From Sporodiniella umbellata (lineage: Eukaryota > Mucoromycota > Mucoromycetes > Mucorales > Rhizopodaceae), in the NCBI GenBank assembly GCA_025677835.1, contig JAIXMR010000004.1:248001-312000 (forward strand): a stretch of DNA of 64,000 nucleotides. The letters run 5' to 3'. The notes beneath the pieces are model-generated. The model had not been told where the DNA came from. It did not search any database and saw only the letters and a list, made by a program, of their open reading frames with translations. Made by a program: the position numbers and the translations under genes. Positions 1 through 10,737 of this stretch are shown piece after piece (the first letter of the stretch is position 1; each line of letters opens with the position of its first letter).

Positions 1-21
1 AGGAGTGTATACAGAGAAAAA

Positions 22-50
22 AAAAAAAAAGAAAAAAAAGAAAAAAAAAC

Positions 51-121
<71 letters not shown>

Positions 122-147
122 TGGTAGTGGTAGTAGTAGTAGTAGTA

Positions 148-180
<33 letters not shown>

Positions 181-183
181 GTA
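22..183. repeat. Poly-A and trinucleotide microsatellite
   Basis: A-rich runs (about 22-49) are followed by a long AGT/TAG trinucleotide array (about 50-150) with a few GTG interruptions, which grades into an AAT array to about 180. It lies just downstream of the 3' end of the SH3-RA gene on the opposite strand. No coding signal is seen in it. Such arrays are length-polymorphic and prone to assembly error. Confidence 0.9.
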
Positions 184-234
184 GATAATAGCAACAATTA
201 GAGTAGTAGTTGTTGTAAGGATAAAGACAAGAGG

Positions 235-925
235 CTAAGCAGAATGAAAAGTCACAATTCTTTGCAATTCCTAAAGAGAAAGGGTGAGGGTCTGTGACGA
301 AAAAGATGTATTTACCTTTTCTAGATCACTCATATTAGAAAAATCAATGGCTTTTCCATTGGTGATACTCAGTCTATGATTGTATTTGGTTTCGAGATTA
401 TCCAGATAATGTGATCCGTATCGAATGAGAGACTCCATTTCTTCCCCTGTCAAGATGCAGCAATTCCCGTCCGGCTGGCTTGTTGCTTCTGGCAAGACCT
501 TTTGAAGGATAGGAGTCTCGTTGGGATCAGTGAGAAGCGAGTACTGCACCTTGTTCTGACCCAGACGAGAACTCCTTAGTAGCCCGTGTGGAATGTAAAT
601 ATCGATACCTTGGCTCTCATTTCTAGACACGCTCATTGTAAAGTTGTTGGCTGGCTCGTTTGGTTTCTTTGTGTTGTGTTGTGACAGGGCATCATCCACA
701 CGCTTGAGCAGGGTCTGTGTGGCGCGGTCGACGGTCATTGTGACTTGGATGGGTTGCTTTGTCTCTGGAAAGACACGGTTATGATTCTGTGGGGTGGCGG
801 GTACGCTGTTGAAGTTGTGTAAAATGAATTGCTTTTCTTCGTGATGATTTAATCCCTGAAGGACTGTGGACAGTATAAGCTCTTCTTTTAGCAAAATATC
901 TAAGAAGAATCTATGGTTCAGCCTA

Positions 926-965
<40 letters not shown>

Positions 966-2353
966 ATATATTTGGTTACCTCTATTCTTGGTATGGAGTA
1001 GCAATCGATAGTTGTGTGACTTTTGAGGCACAATGTGAAATTTTTCAAAAGCGATCAACACCAACTCAGCCACGGTGATGGTGTCGTGTACAGCAATGAG
1101 CTTGTCCATTCTTTCAGCCTCAAGGGTAGAAGGAGAGGCCGAGGCCTTTCTTTTTTTCTTCATAAGCCAGGATTGAAATGAATTGACTTTTTCAATCGTG
1201 GATTTCTGAGCCAGTAAGGAGAGCTTGATATGGACCAGGCCACCTTCGTTGGTACGCTTGATACGCTTATGTAACAAGAACTGCACGTCATGTCTCTTTT
1301 TTCGTTTTTTGAGGGTATTGGAAAGCTTGAGTTGATCGGATAGCCTAGGCATGGGTGTAGTCAGATAGGCGTTCAGGGACTCGTAGATCTTGTAGGGCTT
1401 ATCCTCTGGCCCGATAGTGATCTCCTCACCCTCCCTGTTTCGAATCGACAGATAGTATTCGACGCTGTTTGTCTTTCGTTTGTCGTGCCGGTCGATTTCG
1501 GGTATATGAAACTTTTCCATTGCTTTCGAGAGTAGCTCGGCGGCACTGATATTCTCTGTGACTCGAATCGATTGATAGGACGCTCCGACGCTAATATTAC
1601 CTGCATGAACACGAAGCACTTGGAAGGTGGGTTCTTTGGGCGGATGGAGGGTGGTTTCGTTTGGCCTTTGGATGGGCTCTTCTGACTCTTCTTCTTCTGA
1701 CTCTTCTTCTTCTGACTCTTCTTCTTCTGATTCTTCTTCTTCTGTCTCTTGCTCAGATTGAGCGTCCAGCTTTTCATGGTCTATCATGTCCTCTTCCCAA
1801 GTTTCGTAAGTTGTCTCGTTACTATCCTCACCATTCTCGCCCGAGAAAATCACCTGGAGTTGCACATGGACCGAAGGCAAGAGAACCACCTTCTTCTTTC
1901 GACGGAGCTTTCGTTTGTCTTTGATATAATGTGCTGCATGGCCTAACGAGGTGATCTAAAAGAGGGTGAGCAAGCCTGTCTTTTTTCAAGCCTCCCCCTT
2001 ACCTCCACATTGCGATGTTTGTTCAACCGGGCAAGTCTTTCAAAAGGCGTTTCGATATTTTCTGCTGGTATGTAACCTACTTCAGATGTTTTCAGATCTT
2101 TGATGAGCCACCAATAAGAATTCGAGTCGTCCAGCAAGGTCAGTGCATCGCCTTTTTTTACAGAAGCCTGGCCTTCGACAGTGGCTTCAAACGTATGAAG
2201 TGTATAGACAAGATCAAAATTGATGTTTTCATCTGGAATACTGGGTGAAGAGGAATAGTCGGACTCTTCTTCTTCTTCTTCTTCTTCAATAAAGCCTTTG
2301 GCCTCTTCTGATTTTTTATTTTGTGTATTAATAGTCAGGTTGTTGGACATCAT
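235..2353 (-). CDS. SH3 and Ras-association domain scaffold protein
   Basis: Four-exon model: 2353-2003, 1955-980, 899-316, 270-235 (648 aa). The start is the first of two adjacent ATGs. Exon 1 encodes an acidic N-terminus and an SH3 domain (about residues 44-105) ending GYIPAENIETPFERLARLNKHRN. This ending is typical of the Bud14/Tea4-type SH3 of fungal polarity proteins. Exon 2 carries a basic patch, a glutamate/serine tract built from 15-nt repeats (1680-1750), and a Ras-association-like ubiquitin fold (about 228-320). A second RA-like fold (about 355-460) runs across the exon 2/3 junction. Exon 4 is 36 nt with stop TAG; the alternative is read-through to a stop at 271. Intron 2 contains a (TA)n run. 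Inferred role: a polarity or signalling scaffold linking a small GTPase to SH3 ligands. The domain calls are firm by eye; the precise orthology is not. Confidence 0.8.
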
Positions 2354-2461
2354 AACAAAAAGAGGAGGAGGAAAGAAAAATACGATATAAAAAAAAAAAA
2401 AAAAAAGAGAGAGAGAGAAAAGAAAAATAAATAAATAAAATAAATAAATTAATAGATGAAA

Positions 2462-2492
<31 letters not shown>

Positions 2493-2552
2493 AAAAAAAA
2501 AAGAGAAAAAAAAAATTGAGATGACGAAAGAGAGGGGGTGTATGTATACGGA

Positions 2553-5051
2553 CTAGATGGAAGAGCGTGAGGAAACAGAAGAATTGGCAGAAGAGAGTTG
2601 AAAGTTTGAAAACATGGATTCTATAAAGGGGGTTAATTTAGGCCTTTTTTTTATCATGAGGATCAACTCTCTTTCATAGGGCATAAAGCGGACGTGACTA
2701 CTGGGATTCTGGGAGAGCACCTTGAGTAATTGGGCGGCGACAAGCGCCACGCCTTGAATGTCAGAATCGTCAATGTAACTCAAAAGATGGGAGTGTTGGA
2801 TGTGATTGGTAAGTTCCCCTGGATCGCGAAAGAAGTCTTCACTCTCACAGTTATTCCACATACAGCTCGTGGTTGGTAAATGATCATCCAAGACATGGGT
2901 CTGTAACAGCTTTTGGTTATCGAAGGTCTGGTTACAGTTGGTCCATTGACACATAAGATCAGAACCTAGCCTAGAGTCAGTTGTTTTCTCTCCTTTCCTT
3001 TTCTCCCTATTTACCGTCTTGTAAAATACACAGTTTGAGTTGGAGTCCACGAATCGTGGTTCCTTCAAAAAAGGCACCCCCTTGAGAGCTGGTGGTGGCA
3101 ATAGGAAAGGCAATCTTGAGTACAGTATAGAACTCTTTCATACGCAAAGCCTTCTCATGCCCGAAGCGCATCTCATACAGTAAAAACATGTCATCCAACG
3201 ACAATTCACCTGTGGCATGCGTCAATTCAAACTTGTCCTTGAGCCTAGCCATGAAGCGATCAGTCTCTCGTCAAACAAAACAAAAAAACAGACTTACCAT
3301 CCTAAACATCGATAAGGCTCATCCAGTTGCTGGTAGGATTCCAAGTTGGGCACACAAGGTGAGTTGCCATGGTGTTTGGTTAGATGCGAGTGCCTGAGTA
3401 TGTGAAGCGATGGAGAATGCAGAGGCGAGCTATCCTGGCCAAGCATGGGCACAAAGTACTTTGCGGGCGTCATCAAGAGCGAGACCATGATGCCAATGTC
3501 AGCGCCGGAATGAAGGCTGAGCAGTTGCTGGCTAAAGTGGCGAGAGAGTCTGCTGTACTGGTAAAGGTATTCGAGACTGACCCCGATCAGTTCCTCGTCG
3601 TTGGCGATCAGGTACTGAGCCACTCTCTCAGCCACCTGGGTGGAAGTTGGCAAGAGATAGTGTAGGTTGGCATTTGAGCCTGCGAGCAAGGTGAGGATGC
3701 GGATGGAGCCCAGGATCACAGAGCGTTCGGTGGCTGTCATCAGCAGGTTGTTGAGACAGCCAATGATAGCATCAAAAGGCCCGAGCTCTACAAACGGCGT
3801 CATATTTTCTAAAATATCGATGCAATGGCTATAGTGCGAGGAATCGGGTAGCACAAGACACTTGATCAACATCTGCTTGAAATCGGCACTGGCAGCCAAC
3901 GTCCGGATGTTGGACTGGATAAAAGAGAAATTACGCATGATATGCAAGATTTTGAGAATCGTTTGCTGGGCTTCAGCATCGGAATGGGCAAAAAGCAGAT
4001 TCTGTAGACACACGTCCGCTTTTTGAAGTAATGCTTTCAACAGATCCGTATTGTCGGGCAACAGAAGCTTCTGGGGACATTCGTACGAAATAGTCACTAC
4101 CTTGTTCAGAGCCAATTCAACCTGGGCTGGGTTGTTGGACTCGAGTGTAGGTAAAATTCGACTTTTGGCTGCCTCGTCAAACTCAGTGCCTGTAATAAAG
4201 TTTAAGTTTCTTTTTGATTGATAACGGTTCGTGCTTACCCGTAACACAGTCAAGGTTCCCATCAGTTTCAGTAGAGTGAATATGATCTATCGGTTGGGTG
4301 ATATGATGTTGTTCTGATACAGAGCATTTATGGGCCTCATCTCGCTTAATCATATTGTAAGGTAAAATAGGCGGGTCATGGCTTTTGCCTAAAGGGCTTA
4401 TCAGTCTCTCTCTCTCTCACATACCAAAAAAAAAAAAAAAAAGATCCTAAACAAACTCACAAGGCGCTGCTCCATGATGGTGTTTACATTTTCGATACGT
4501 CTTTCCAGCCAAAGTCGATGCTTTGTGTGCTTCGGGACCTTTGAGTTCCTGAGGTGGTATCCATTCCTTACACCAAATATGTTCTTCTTCCCATCCAAGC
4601 TAATCAAACGGTTAACGCCAATCTACCTTTAAAAAAACACTTGCCAGATTTCTTATGTAGAGTCCCTTCAGGATATAAGCAGAATTGGTACATGTGGCCG
4701 GTAAATCAAAAATATCACCGATCTGTTTCCATGTTCTTTTCTTGGTCACCTTTAAAAACAAACCTAAGAAACACACACAGAACCTTTTTTTTTTTTTTTT
4801 TTTACCTGCTCAAACCCACCAGCAGCAATCACTTCTTTATAAAGTTTATGTAAATCGATTTTCTTTCCTCCCAAGACCGGCTCAGCGAGTAATGTAGTTC
4901 TAAACTCATCATTTTCTTTTTTTTTAGTCATCCAAATCGTTTTAAACATGCAAGATTCTAACCCTTTTTTATTGTGAAACTCTCCCAAGTGATCCAAGAA
5001 ATTCTTGTAGTCTTTGGTTCTTTCTATGGTATCAATCACGATTTTCGACAT
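2553..5051 (-). CDS. ARID/RFX/C2H2 chromatin-remodelling subunit (RSC9/ARID2-like)
   Basis: Seven exons: 5051-4806, 4749-4627, 4599-4461, 4388-4239, 4189-3298, 3244-3015, 2965-2553 (730 aa). Phases agree at every junction. Residues 10-137 form an ARID domain: FLDHLGEFHNKKG, then AAGGFEQ, then TWKQIGDIF, ending WEEEHIWCKEW. Residues 220-430 are helical, ARM-like repeats. About 513-590 resembles the RFX-type winged helix of ARID2. About 595-655 holds two C2H2-like fingers (CQWTNCNQTF... and CMWNNCESEDFF...). This order matches ARID2/BAF200 and fungal Rsc9, subunits of PBAF/RSC-class SWI/SNF remodellers that act in the nucleus. The tail is serine-rich. Intron 1 contains a long T run. The ARID reading frame is only continuous after removing introns 1 and 2, which supports the splice model. 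Confidence 0.85.
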
Positions 5052-5428
5052 GCAGAACAAAAAAAAAAAAAAAAGATGTATATGTATGTATATATATATG
5101 CGAAAATGCGAAAATGCAAAAGCGTAATGGAGGTGTAGTGAATGGGGCTTATTTCAAGAATAAATAAAAAAAAAAAAAAAAAAAAGAAAAAAGAAAAAGA
5201 ATTAAAAAAAAGTAGTGTGCGTAACCCGAAAGAATTTCCCTGAGAAAGTTTCTTTACACCATCGAGACCAAAGGCTTTGTGCGAGAAAGTGAGATGTTTT
5301 CGGGCCAATGATTTTTATTTCCATTTTACCGAAGCGAATGAATGACCGCATTCGTATCTATTGGCTATATCGGTCAAAAAATACCAAAAGATAGGCAGAA
5401 AAAGAAGGATGAAAGTATCTAGAATTTC

Positions 5429-5460
<32 letters not shown>

Positions 5461-5640
5461 GGGGTGTTTACCAAGTCATTTTTTCTTCCCTTGTCAATCC
5501 GCAGATCCTATCTGGAGTCATTTTATCCAGCACGACTCAAGCAAAGATCAACGTAGCCTTTGGTTTTAAAATCCCGATTGATTGTCCGACTTGAAACAAC
5601 CCAAAGTAGCAACGATTCTTGACTTTTTGTTCTTTCTGAA
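5052..5640. other. Divergent intergenic region
   Basis: This is the shared upstream region of the ARID gene (-) and the RAD51 paralog (+). It contains A runs near 5061 and 5168, a T run of about 27 at 5433-5460, and a short TA-rich stretch near 5090. An open frame on the + strand to 5594 runs through the T tract as polyphenylalanine and shows no recognisable domain, so I do not call it a gene. Confidence 0.7.
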
Positions 5641-6787
5641 ATGACGAAATTAAAAGTATTGTATCAACAATGGAATGCAGAACAACGTGATCTCTATCGA
5701 CCTGTGATTTCTGCCTTACTCGATCTTGGGATTAGTACAGGTAGAACTCGCAAGCAAGGGCTGTTTGTGATTAACCCCTCCCCAAAAAAGAGAAAGAATT
5801 ATTGAAAGCAGACTTTGACAGTACTTGCTCTTGTGTGACTGTGCATCGTTGGGTATGTATACATGTATTCTATTGAAGACAACATAGATCTCATCCCAAA
5901 CCATGCAAGCTGATAAGAGGATTTGTTGAGCAAGTCCTCTTGGATACCAGCGCATTACCCGAAAGAATAGTATCGGTCACTGCCTCCACCGCTTTCTTTC
6001 CAACGGATTTTCCAGATCTAAACGATCTTTTGGATGGTGGTTTTCGATTCTATCAAGTGATTGAATTGTGTGGCTCGAGTTCTGGCCAGACGAGAGTAAA
6101 GAAGAAGAAAAAAAAAAACAAAGGGAGGGGTCGATTGATGCCTTCTGTGTAGTTTATAGCCCATCTCTTGGGATGCTATGCACTCTCGGTGTCTAATCAA
6201 AACATGTATGTGTTTGGAAGCACGGGAGTGTTTGAAGCCAAGAAAACGAGTGAGATTTTGGAAAAGAAAGGCATGGATTCCAAAAAGCTGTTGTCCCAAA
6301 TTGAATACTCCCAAGTGTTTTCGTTAGAGGATCTTTCCTTTGGTCTTGAAAGGTTAGGTGCTTTGTTGGTCACCACTCGGGGGGAAAAAGGCCTGGTGGT
6401 GATTGAAACGATGTCGAAACTTGTTGTGGATCATGCTTGGTCTAGTAAAACAAGTAAAGCGTTTTGATCTATTTGGACAGACTAACACGTATCAAAGTGC
6501 AACGTTTGGTAGAAATCCTTGATAGTTTATCACGACTGGGATTTTGTGTATTTATTCAAAACACAACATCACCCAGCGATCTGAACGACCGGCGGTCTCT
6601 TGAGATCTACTGGAATCCTCTGATCGATCTTCGGCTGCAGATGAGTAAGGAAGGGGAAGAACAAAAAATGGAGATTATCAAATGTAGGAAAAAGGTAATG
6701 TGAAAAGAAAGAGATTGACTCCATTCTCAACTTGAACGTTTTGAATTGAAGATGCCTGTGAAATCATGTATTATTAAAATCAATTGA
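5641..6787 (+). CDS. RAD51 paralog, RAD51D-like recombination protein
   Basis: Model: 5641-5740, 5791-5852, 5910-6095, 6153-6453, 6498-6694, 6752-6787 (293 aa); without the last intron the frame ends at 6703. The layout follows RAD51D. It has a short N-terminal helical region (about 55 aa), then a RecA-type core beginning PDLNDLLDGGFRFYQVIELCG, then a strand-2 region (MYVFGSTGVFEAKKTSEIL), a Walker B-like strand (GLVVIETMSKLVV) and LGFCVFIQNTT. Intron 4 is only 44 nt; a consensus ACTAAC branch site lies at 6481-6486, and its use removes an in-frame stop. The Walker A loop reads CGSSSGQT, so the invariant lysine is glutamine and the first glycine is cysteine. That predicts weak or no ATP binding. 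Inferred role: non-catalytic partner in homologous recombination. XRCC2 is the alternative assignment. Confidence 0.72.
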
Positions 6788-6873
6788 ATATGCATTTCTG
6801 TTTTATTTTGAAAAGAAAAAAAAAAAAAAAAAGGAGGGGGGAATGGAATGAATACTTTGAATGAATACAGTGA

Positions 6874-8052
6874 TTAACACTGGGCGGGAGGATGAAGGGG
6901 AAGGGGTGGTAACATTTCAAAACTACAGAGCATATCAGGGCCAATGGTCATGACCGCACCATAATTATCAAACTCGCCACAGTAGTTTGGCGCACTAAAG
7001 ACGGTAACCAGCTTACGGTGATGAAAGAACTCGTAACCATCTTCGACCACCATATGAGCACGACAGACCAAGTCTAGATTGAATCTAGAAAGGAATTCAT
7101 CTACATTTTTGGTACCAAAGCAGACCGACACGCCACGATCATTCTCACTCCAATCAGGCGATTGATCGCTCGGGTCAGACCAGAGAAGATCGTTCAAGAG
7201 ACCTTGTTCAGGCACTTCAGTCGGTCGAGGCAGTTCAGCAATCTGCTTCATGGACTCCATCAGGGGAGACAGTCCACCGTGCACGCAAAAGATGCGACCC
7301 CCTACGAGCGCTGCAATCGGCATTGTGTTGAAAACATTGCAAAACATCTTCCAGACGTGCAGACTGGCTCTCCGCTTGCATTCGTCATAAAAGCCGTACA
7401 CTAACGCAAGATCCTGTCAAGCTCTCTCCTATGTAAAATCCACTTACTACGCGTCACATCAGCCGATTCATGATTTCCACGCAACAGAAAAAAGTTTTCG
7501 GGGTATTTGATCTTAAAACACAACAGTAACAGGAGAGTCTCCAGGCTGTAGAGCCCTCGATCGACATAGTCGCCCATAAAAAGATAGTTGGTTTTAGGCG
7601 GAAATCCACAAAGATTAAATAACCGAATCAAGTCAGTAAATTGGCCATGAATCTAGACACAACCATCAGTCTTATCCTCTTTCTCGCTTACTTACATCGC
7701 CTGCTACTTTAACCCCTGGATTGAGCTTGAGTAGATTCTAACAAAAGAAAGGGATTAGAAAACAAATCAATCCATCAGACTATCTTACCGGTTGACTCAT
7801 AAACAGACTGTGAGAACTTTGACAGATCCTAGTGATTTCCTCTAGGCTTAAAGGAAGTGACCGGCCTGTCATTTTCTCCGATCCTATCTTCACCAACTGG
7901 CCAATACATCTGTCTAGATCAAACGCAGCCTGGGGTTCGATGAGTGTCGCTACAGGCTTGGTTGTCTCGCCAGCATACGGCGCTGTATTGATAGGGTATG
8001 TCGAGGCTCGATGTCTCTTTTGCTGTCTTGGCTTGGATGCGTGATTGCCCAT
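6874..8052 (-). CDS. PPZ/PP1-type serine/threonine phosphatase
   Basis: Four exons: 8052-7789, 7737-7696, 7652-7448, 7400-6874 (345 aa). The N-terminus MGNHASK fits an N-myristoylation signal like that of yeast Ppz. The metallophosphatase motifs are all present: GDIHGQ (about 101-106, split across exons 2/3), GDYVDRG, RGNHE, and [14 protein letters not shown] near the end. The loop [10 protein letters not shown] is closer to the Ppz form (ANVTR) than to PP1 (ASINR). The N-terminal extension is only about 45-50 residues, much shorter than the serine-rich extension of yeast Ppz1, and the tail is proline-rich. Ppz enzymes act in salt tolerance, ion homeostasis and cell-wall integrity; that role here is inferred from family. 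It is divergent from the eEF1A-like gene, with 888 bp between them. Confidence 0.87.
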
Positions 8053-8784
8053 AAAAGTGGTAAAGAAAGTCTTTTAAAAAAAACAAAAAAAAACAAAAAA
8101 AAATATATAAAAAGAAAAAAGAGATAAAACATTGGCAATCGTCGCATTGTTCCTTTTATTTCTCATGCCATGTGTTACATTGCGTATCAAATAAAAAGAA
8201 AAGGCCAAGACAAGGGTGAAAGAAATTCTATCTGTTCTTTCTTTCACTGCCTTTTATTTGAACTCAGGGACTCTCATTTTAACCTACCAAACTATAAGAG
8301 ATCGACAAAAACATCGAAAACAAACAGTAGCAAAAGTGACGTGTTTTTAGTCCCTATCAACAAAAAAAAAAAAAAAAAAAAAAACGAATGACGACGTTGG
8401 CAGCAAATGACGATAGAACTCCACTTGACCTAAAGTGTTTTCTATTTCCCTTCTTCTACATCACGTGATGTGCTCTGTTTTTTTTTTTTTCTTTTTTTTA
8501 ACGTCGCTGATTTCGAATTGGATGTCGCGCAAAACCATTTTAAGCCATGATGACTGATCCAAAAATAAAGGCTTGCCACCCATTTAGTTTTTGTTTATTT
8601 TTATTTTATTTTTTTTTACCAGTAAAAATCCTTGGCACTTTACAATTTGTTCTAGCGATCACTGCGAATCTCTTTACACTTGATAAATGATGTGTGCTTA
8701 GCACTTGTCCCCTCCCCTAAGACCCTAGTGGTGGCAGTGACTATGAGCTATGCTTTAAAAATAAATGCATTTTGTCTTTTGTTT

Positions 8785-8821
<37 letters not shown>

Positions 8822-8940
8822 GGACTTTTATAATAAATCAACTTCTTATCAGAAAGAATGATAAACAAGCCAATCAAGGTGACCCTAAGAGATCTTCACT
8901 CTTGTTTTCTTCTCCTCCCATAGTTTGTTAACAAAAAACT
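8053..8940. other. Divergent promoter region between phosphatase and eEF1A-like gene
   Basis: This stretch has no gene. It contains A runs near 8363, T runs near 8479, and a T-tract followed directly by an A-tract near 8780-8821 that could form a hairpin. A candidate 3' splice site (cctcccatag, ending about 8923) lies just before the eEF1A-like ATG and may end a 5' UTR intron. An E-box palindrome is listed separately. Confidence 0.6.
8458..8471. promoter_or_regulatory. Perfect palindromic E-box (TCACGTGA core)
   Basis: The 14 bases acatcacgtgatgt read identically on both strands. TCACGTGA is the preferred core of fungal bHLH factors such as Cbf1/Pho4-type proteins. It sits between two divergent genes, about 405 bp from the phosphatase start and about 470 bp from the GTPase start, so either could be the target. 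The site is seen directly; the binding protein is inferred. Confidence 0.45.
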
Positions 8941-10329
8941 ATGTATTCCCAACCTAAAAATAAAGCAAAAGCAGGCGTTGTTATTATTGGAAACACTAAC
9001 TCTGGTAAATCAACTACCGCAGGTCATTTGCTTCACAAGCACGGCCTTGTCAGTCATCGTATGATTGAAAAATACGAGCGTGATTCTGCCGAGATGGGTA
9101 AACAATCTTTCAAGTTTGCTTGGGTAGTTGACCAACACAGGGTTGAGCGTGAACAGGGTAGTTCAATTGATATAACTCTACATCACTTGAGAACCTCTAG
9201 ACATACCATCTCTCTCCTGGATACTCCTGGAAATCGCGACTTTATCAAGAACACAATCACTGCTATTTCTCAAGCTGACTGTGCTCTTTTTGTAGTTGGT
9301 AGCCTGTCGGATGAGTCTGAAGAAAGCACCTATCAAAGAAATCGAACCCGCGAATTTTTTACGCTACTTCTTGCTTTCAACATTCGCCAATGGATCGTTG
9401 CTGTCAACAAGATGGACCTCGTTCAATGGTCGGAAGCTTGCTTTAACAAAACTGTTCATCAAGTCTCTTCCCTTATGATAGAGTTAGGCTGCAGTCCAGA
9501 AGAGACTCCCTTCATTCCCATCTCTGGATGGTATGGAGACAACTTGATGGAGGATTCCCAAAAGATGCATTGGTATAAGGGCTGGAGTAAAGAAACTGTG
9601 ATGGGTGCCATGACAGGAAAAACACTTTCTGAAGCTCTCGAAAGTATCAAGCTTCCTAAGCTTCCCTTAGACAAACCCCTCCGTATTCCTATACAGGACG
9701 TTTGTAAAGTTCCGGGTGTTGGCATCGTTTCGATGGGTCGGGTTCAAACAGGCGTCATCAAGCCAGGCATGGAGCTCACTTTTGCCCCTGCCGCTATCAA
9801 CACCACAGTCAGTTCCATTCAATCATACCATATGGATCTTACCAAAGGCCTTCCTGGGGATTATATTGGTTTCAATAGCAAAAATCTCACCCTTCAAGAT
9901 ATCCGTCGCGGTAGCGTCTGCTCTGATACAAACAACGATCCCGCTCATGCAGTCTGCTCTTTTATTGCTCGTATAGTCATACTAGACTATCCTAATCCAA
10001 TCCGTGTAGGGTATAGTCCTATCTTTGATTGCCATACAGCACACGTTGCCTGCACGTTTGCAGAATTGATCCAAACGATCGATACATATACTGGTCATCC
10101 TATCGAAATCGGACCCAGCTTTCTCAAGTCTGGTGACTCTGCTCTTGTCAAGCTAGTTCCCTGTAAACCGCTATGTGTTGAACCTTATACGGACTATCCT
10201 TCCCTTAGTCGCTTTACTGTACGCGACATGTATCGTACTGTGGCTTGTGGTGTTGTACTGTCAGTAGTAAAAGACTTTAGTAAAGAAACAGTGATCAGAG
10301 CTTTGCGCCCCTCATCCATCTTACAATAA
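8941..10329 (+). CDS. Divergent eEF1A-like translational GTPase
   Basis: Intronless, 462 aa, the usual eEF1A length. The G domain shows G1 GNTNSGKST (17-25), the eEF1A-typical AEMGKQSFKFAWVVD, G3 DTPGN (94-98), G4 NKMD (156-159) and G5 SGW (195-197). Domains II and III follow with recognisable GRVQTG, GPGD-like PGDYIGF and DIRRG motifs. Two changes stand out. The G3 motif has asparagine where eEF1A/EF-Tu have the GTPase-activating histidine (DxPGH). Switch I reads EQGSSID instead of ERGITID, replacing the Mg-coordinating threonine region. Canonical eEF1A is almost invariant, so this is not the housekeeping copy but a diverged paralog. It may be a regulatory or GTP-locked factor (inference). 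A degraded tandem copy follows downstream. Confidence 0.88.
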   Translation: MYSQPKNKAKAGVVIIGNTNSGKSTTAGHLLHKHGLVSHRMIEKYERDSAEMGKQSFKFAWVVDQHRVEREQGSSIDITLHHLRTSRHTISLLDTPGNRDFIKNTITAISQADCALFVVGSLSDESEESTYQRNRTREFFTLLLAFNIRQWIVAVNKMDLVQWSEACFNKTVHQVSSLMIELGCSPEETPFIPISGWYGDNLMEDSQKMHWYKGWSKETVMGAMTGKTLSEALESIKLPKLPLDKPLRIPIQDVCKVPGVGIVSMGRVQTGVIKPGMELTFAPAAINTTVSSIQSYHMDLTKGLPGDYIGFNSKNLTLQDIRRGSVCSDTNNDPAHAVCSFIARIVILDYPNPIRVGYSPIFDCHTAHVACTFAELIQTIDTYTGHPIEIGPSFLKSGDSALVKLVPCKPLCVEPYTDYPSLSRFTVRDMYRTVACGVVLSVVKDFSKETVIRALRPSSILQ

Positions 10330-10737
10330 ATACCTTTTTACAATCATACACACAATGCAACTTTCCTACACTATTTGAAATACCTAAAACAAAAGGTCGT
10401 ATAAACAAAGTTCTTTTATTCGATAGAAAAAAAGAAGAAAAAAGCCTTATAAAACTGCAGTAATAATAACGTAGCCATACTTTACACCCAAGTTTTTTTT
10501 TTTTTTTTTACAAAAAAAAAAAAAAAAAACCTGAAGAAGAGGATATCATCAAGTATTACTATCTCCAAAGCAGTACTATCGGTTCGCATGACGTACTCAT
10601 TTTGGGTACCTCTCAAGTTTGGCAACGTATTATATTGTTCTATACCTAGGATATTTGTTATTAGACTATTGCTATCAATAGATAAAGCTATAAGGCTCGA
10701 AAATTAGCTTAAAACCATTGCATACAAAATCTCTTTT
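10330..10737. other. Intergenic spacer between eEF1A-like gene and its decayed copy
   Basis: AT-rich, with adjoining T and A runs at 10494-10529 (potential hairpin). No open frame of note. The eEF1A-like similarity of the next feature is not visible here. Confidence 0.5.

Noticed and set aside
5361..5594. Plus-strand frame upstream of the RAD51 paralog
   Set aside because: It depends on reading a T run as polyphenylalanine, and the RAD51 paralog has a good ATG at 5641.
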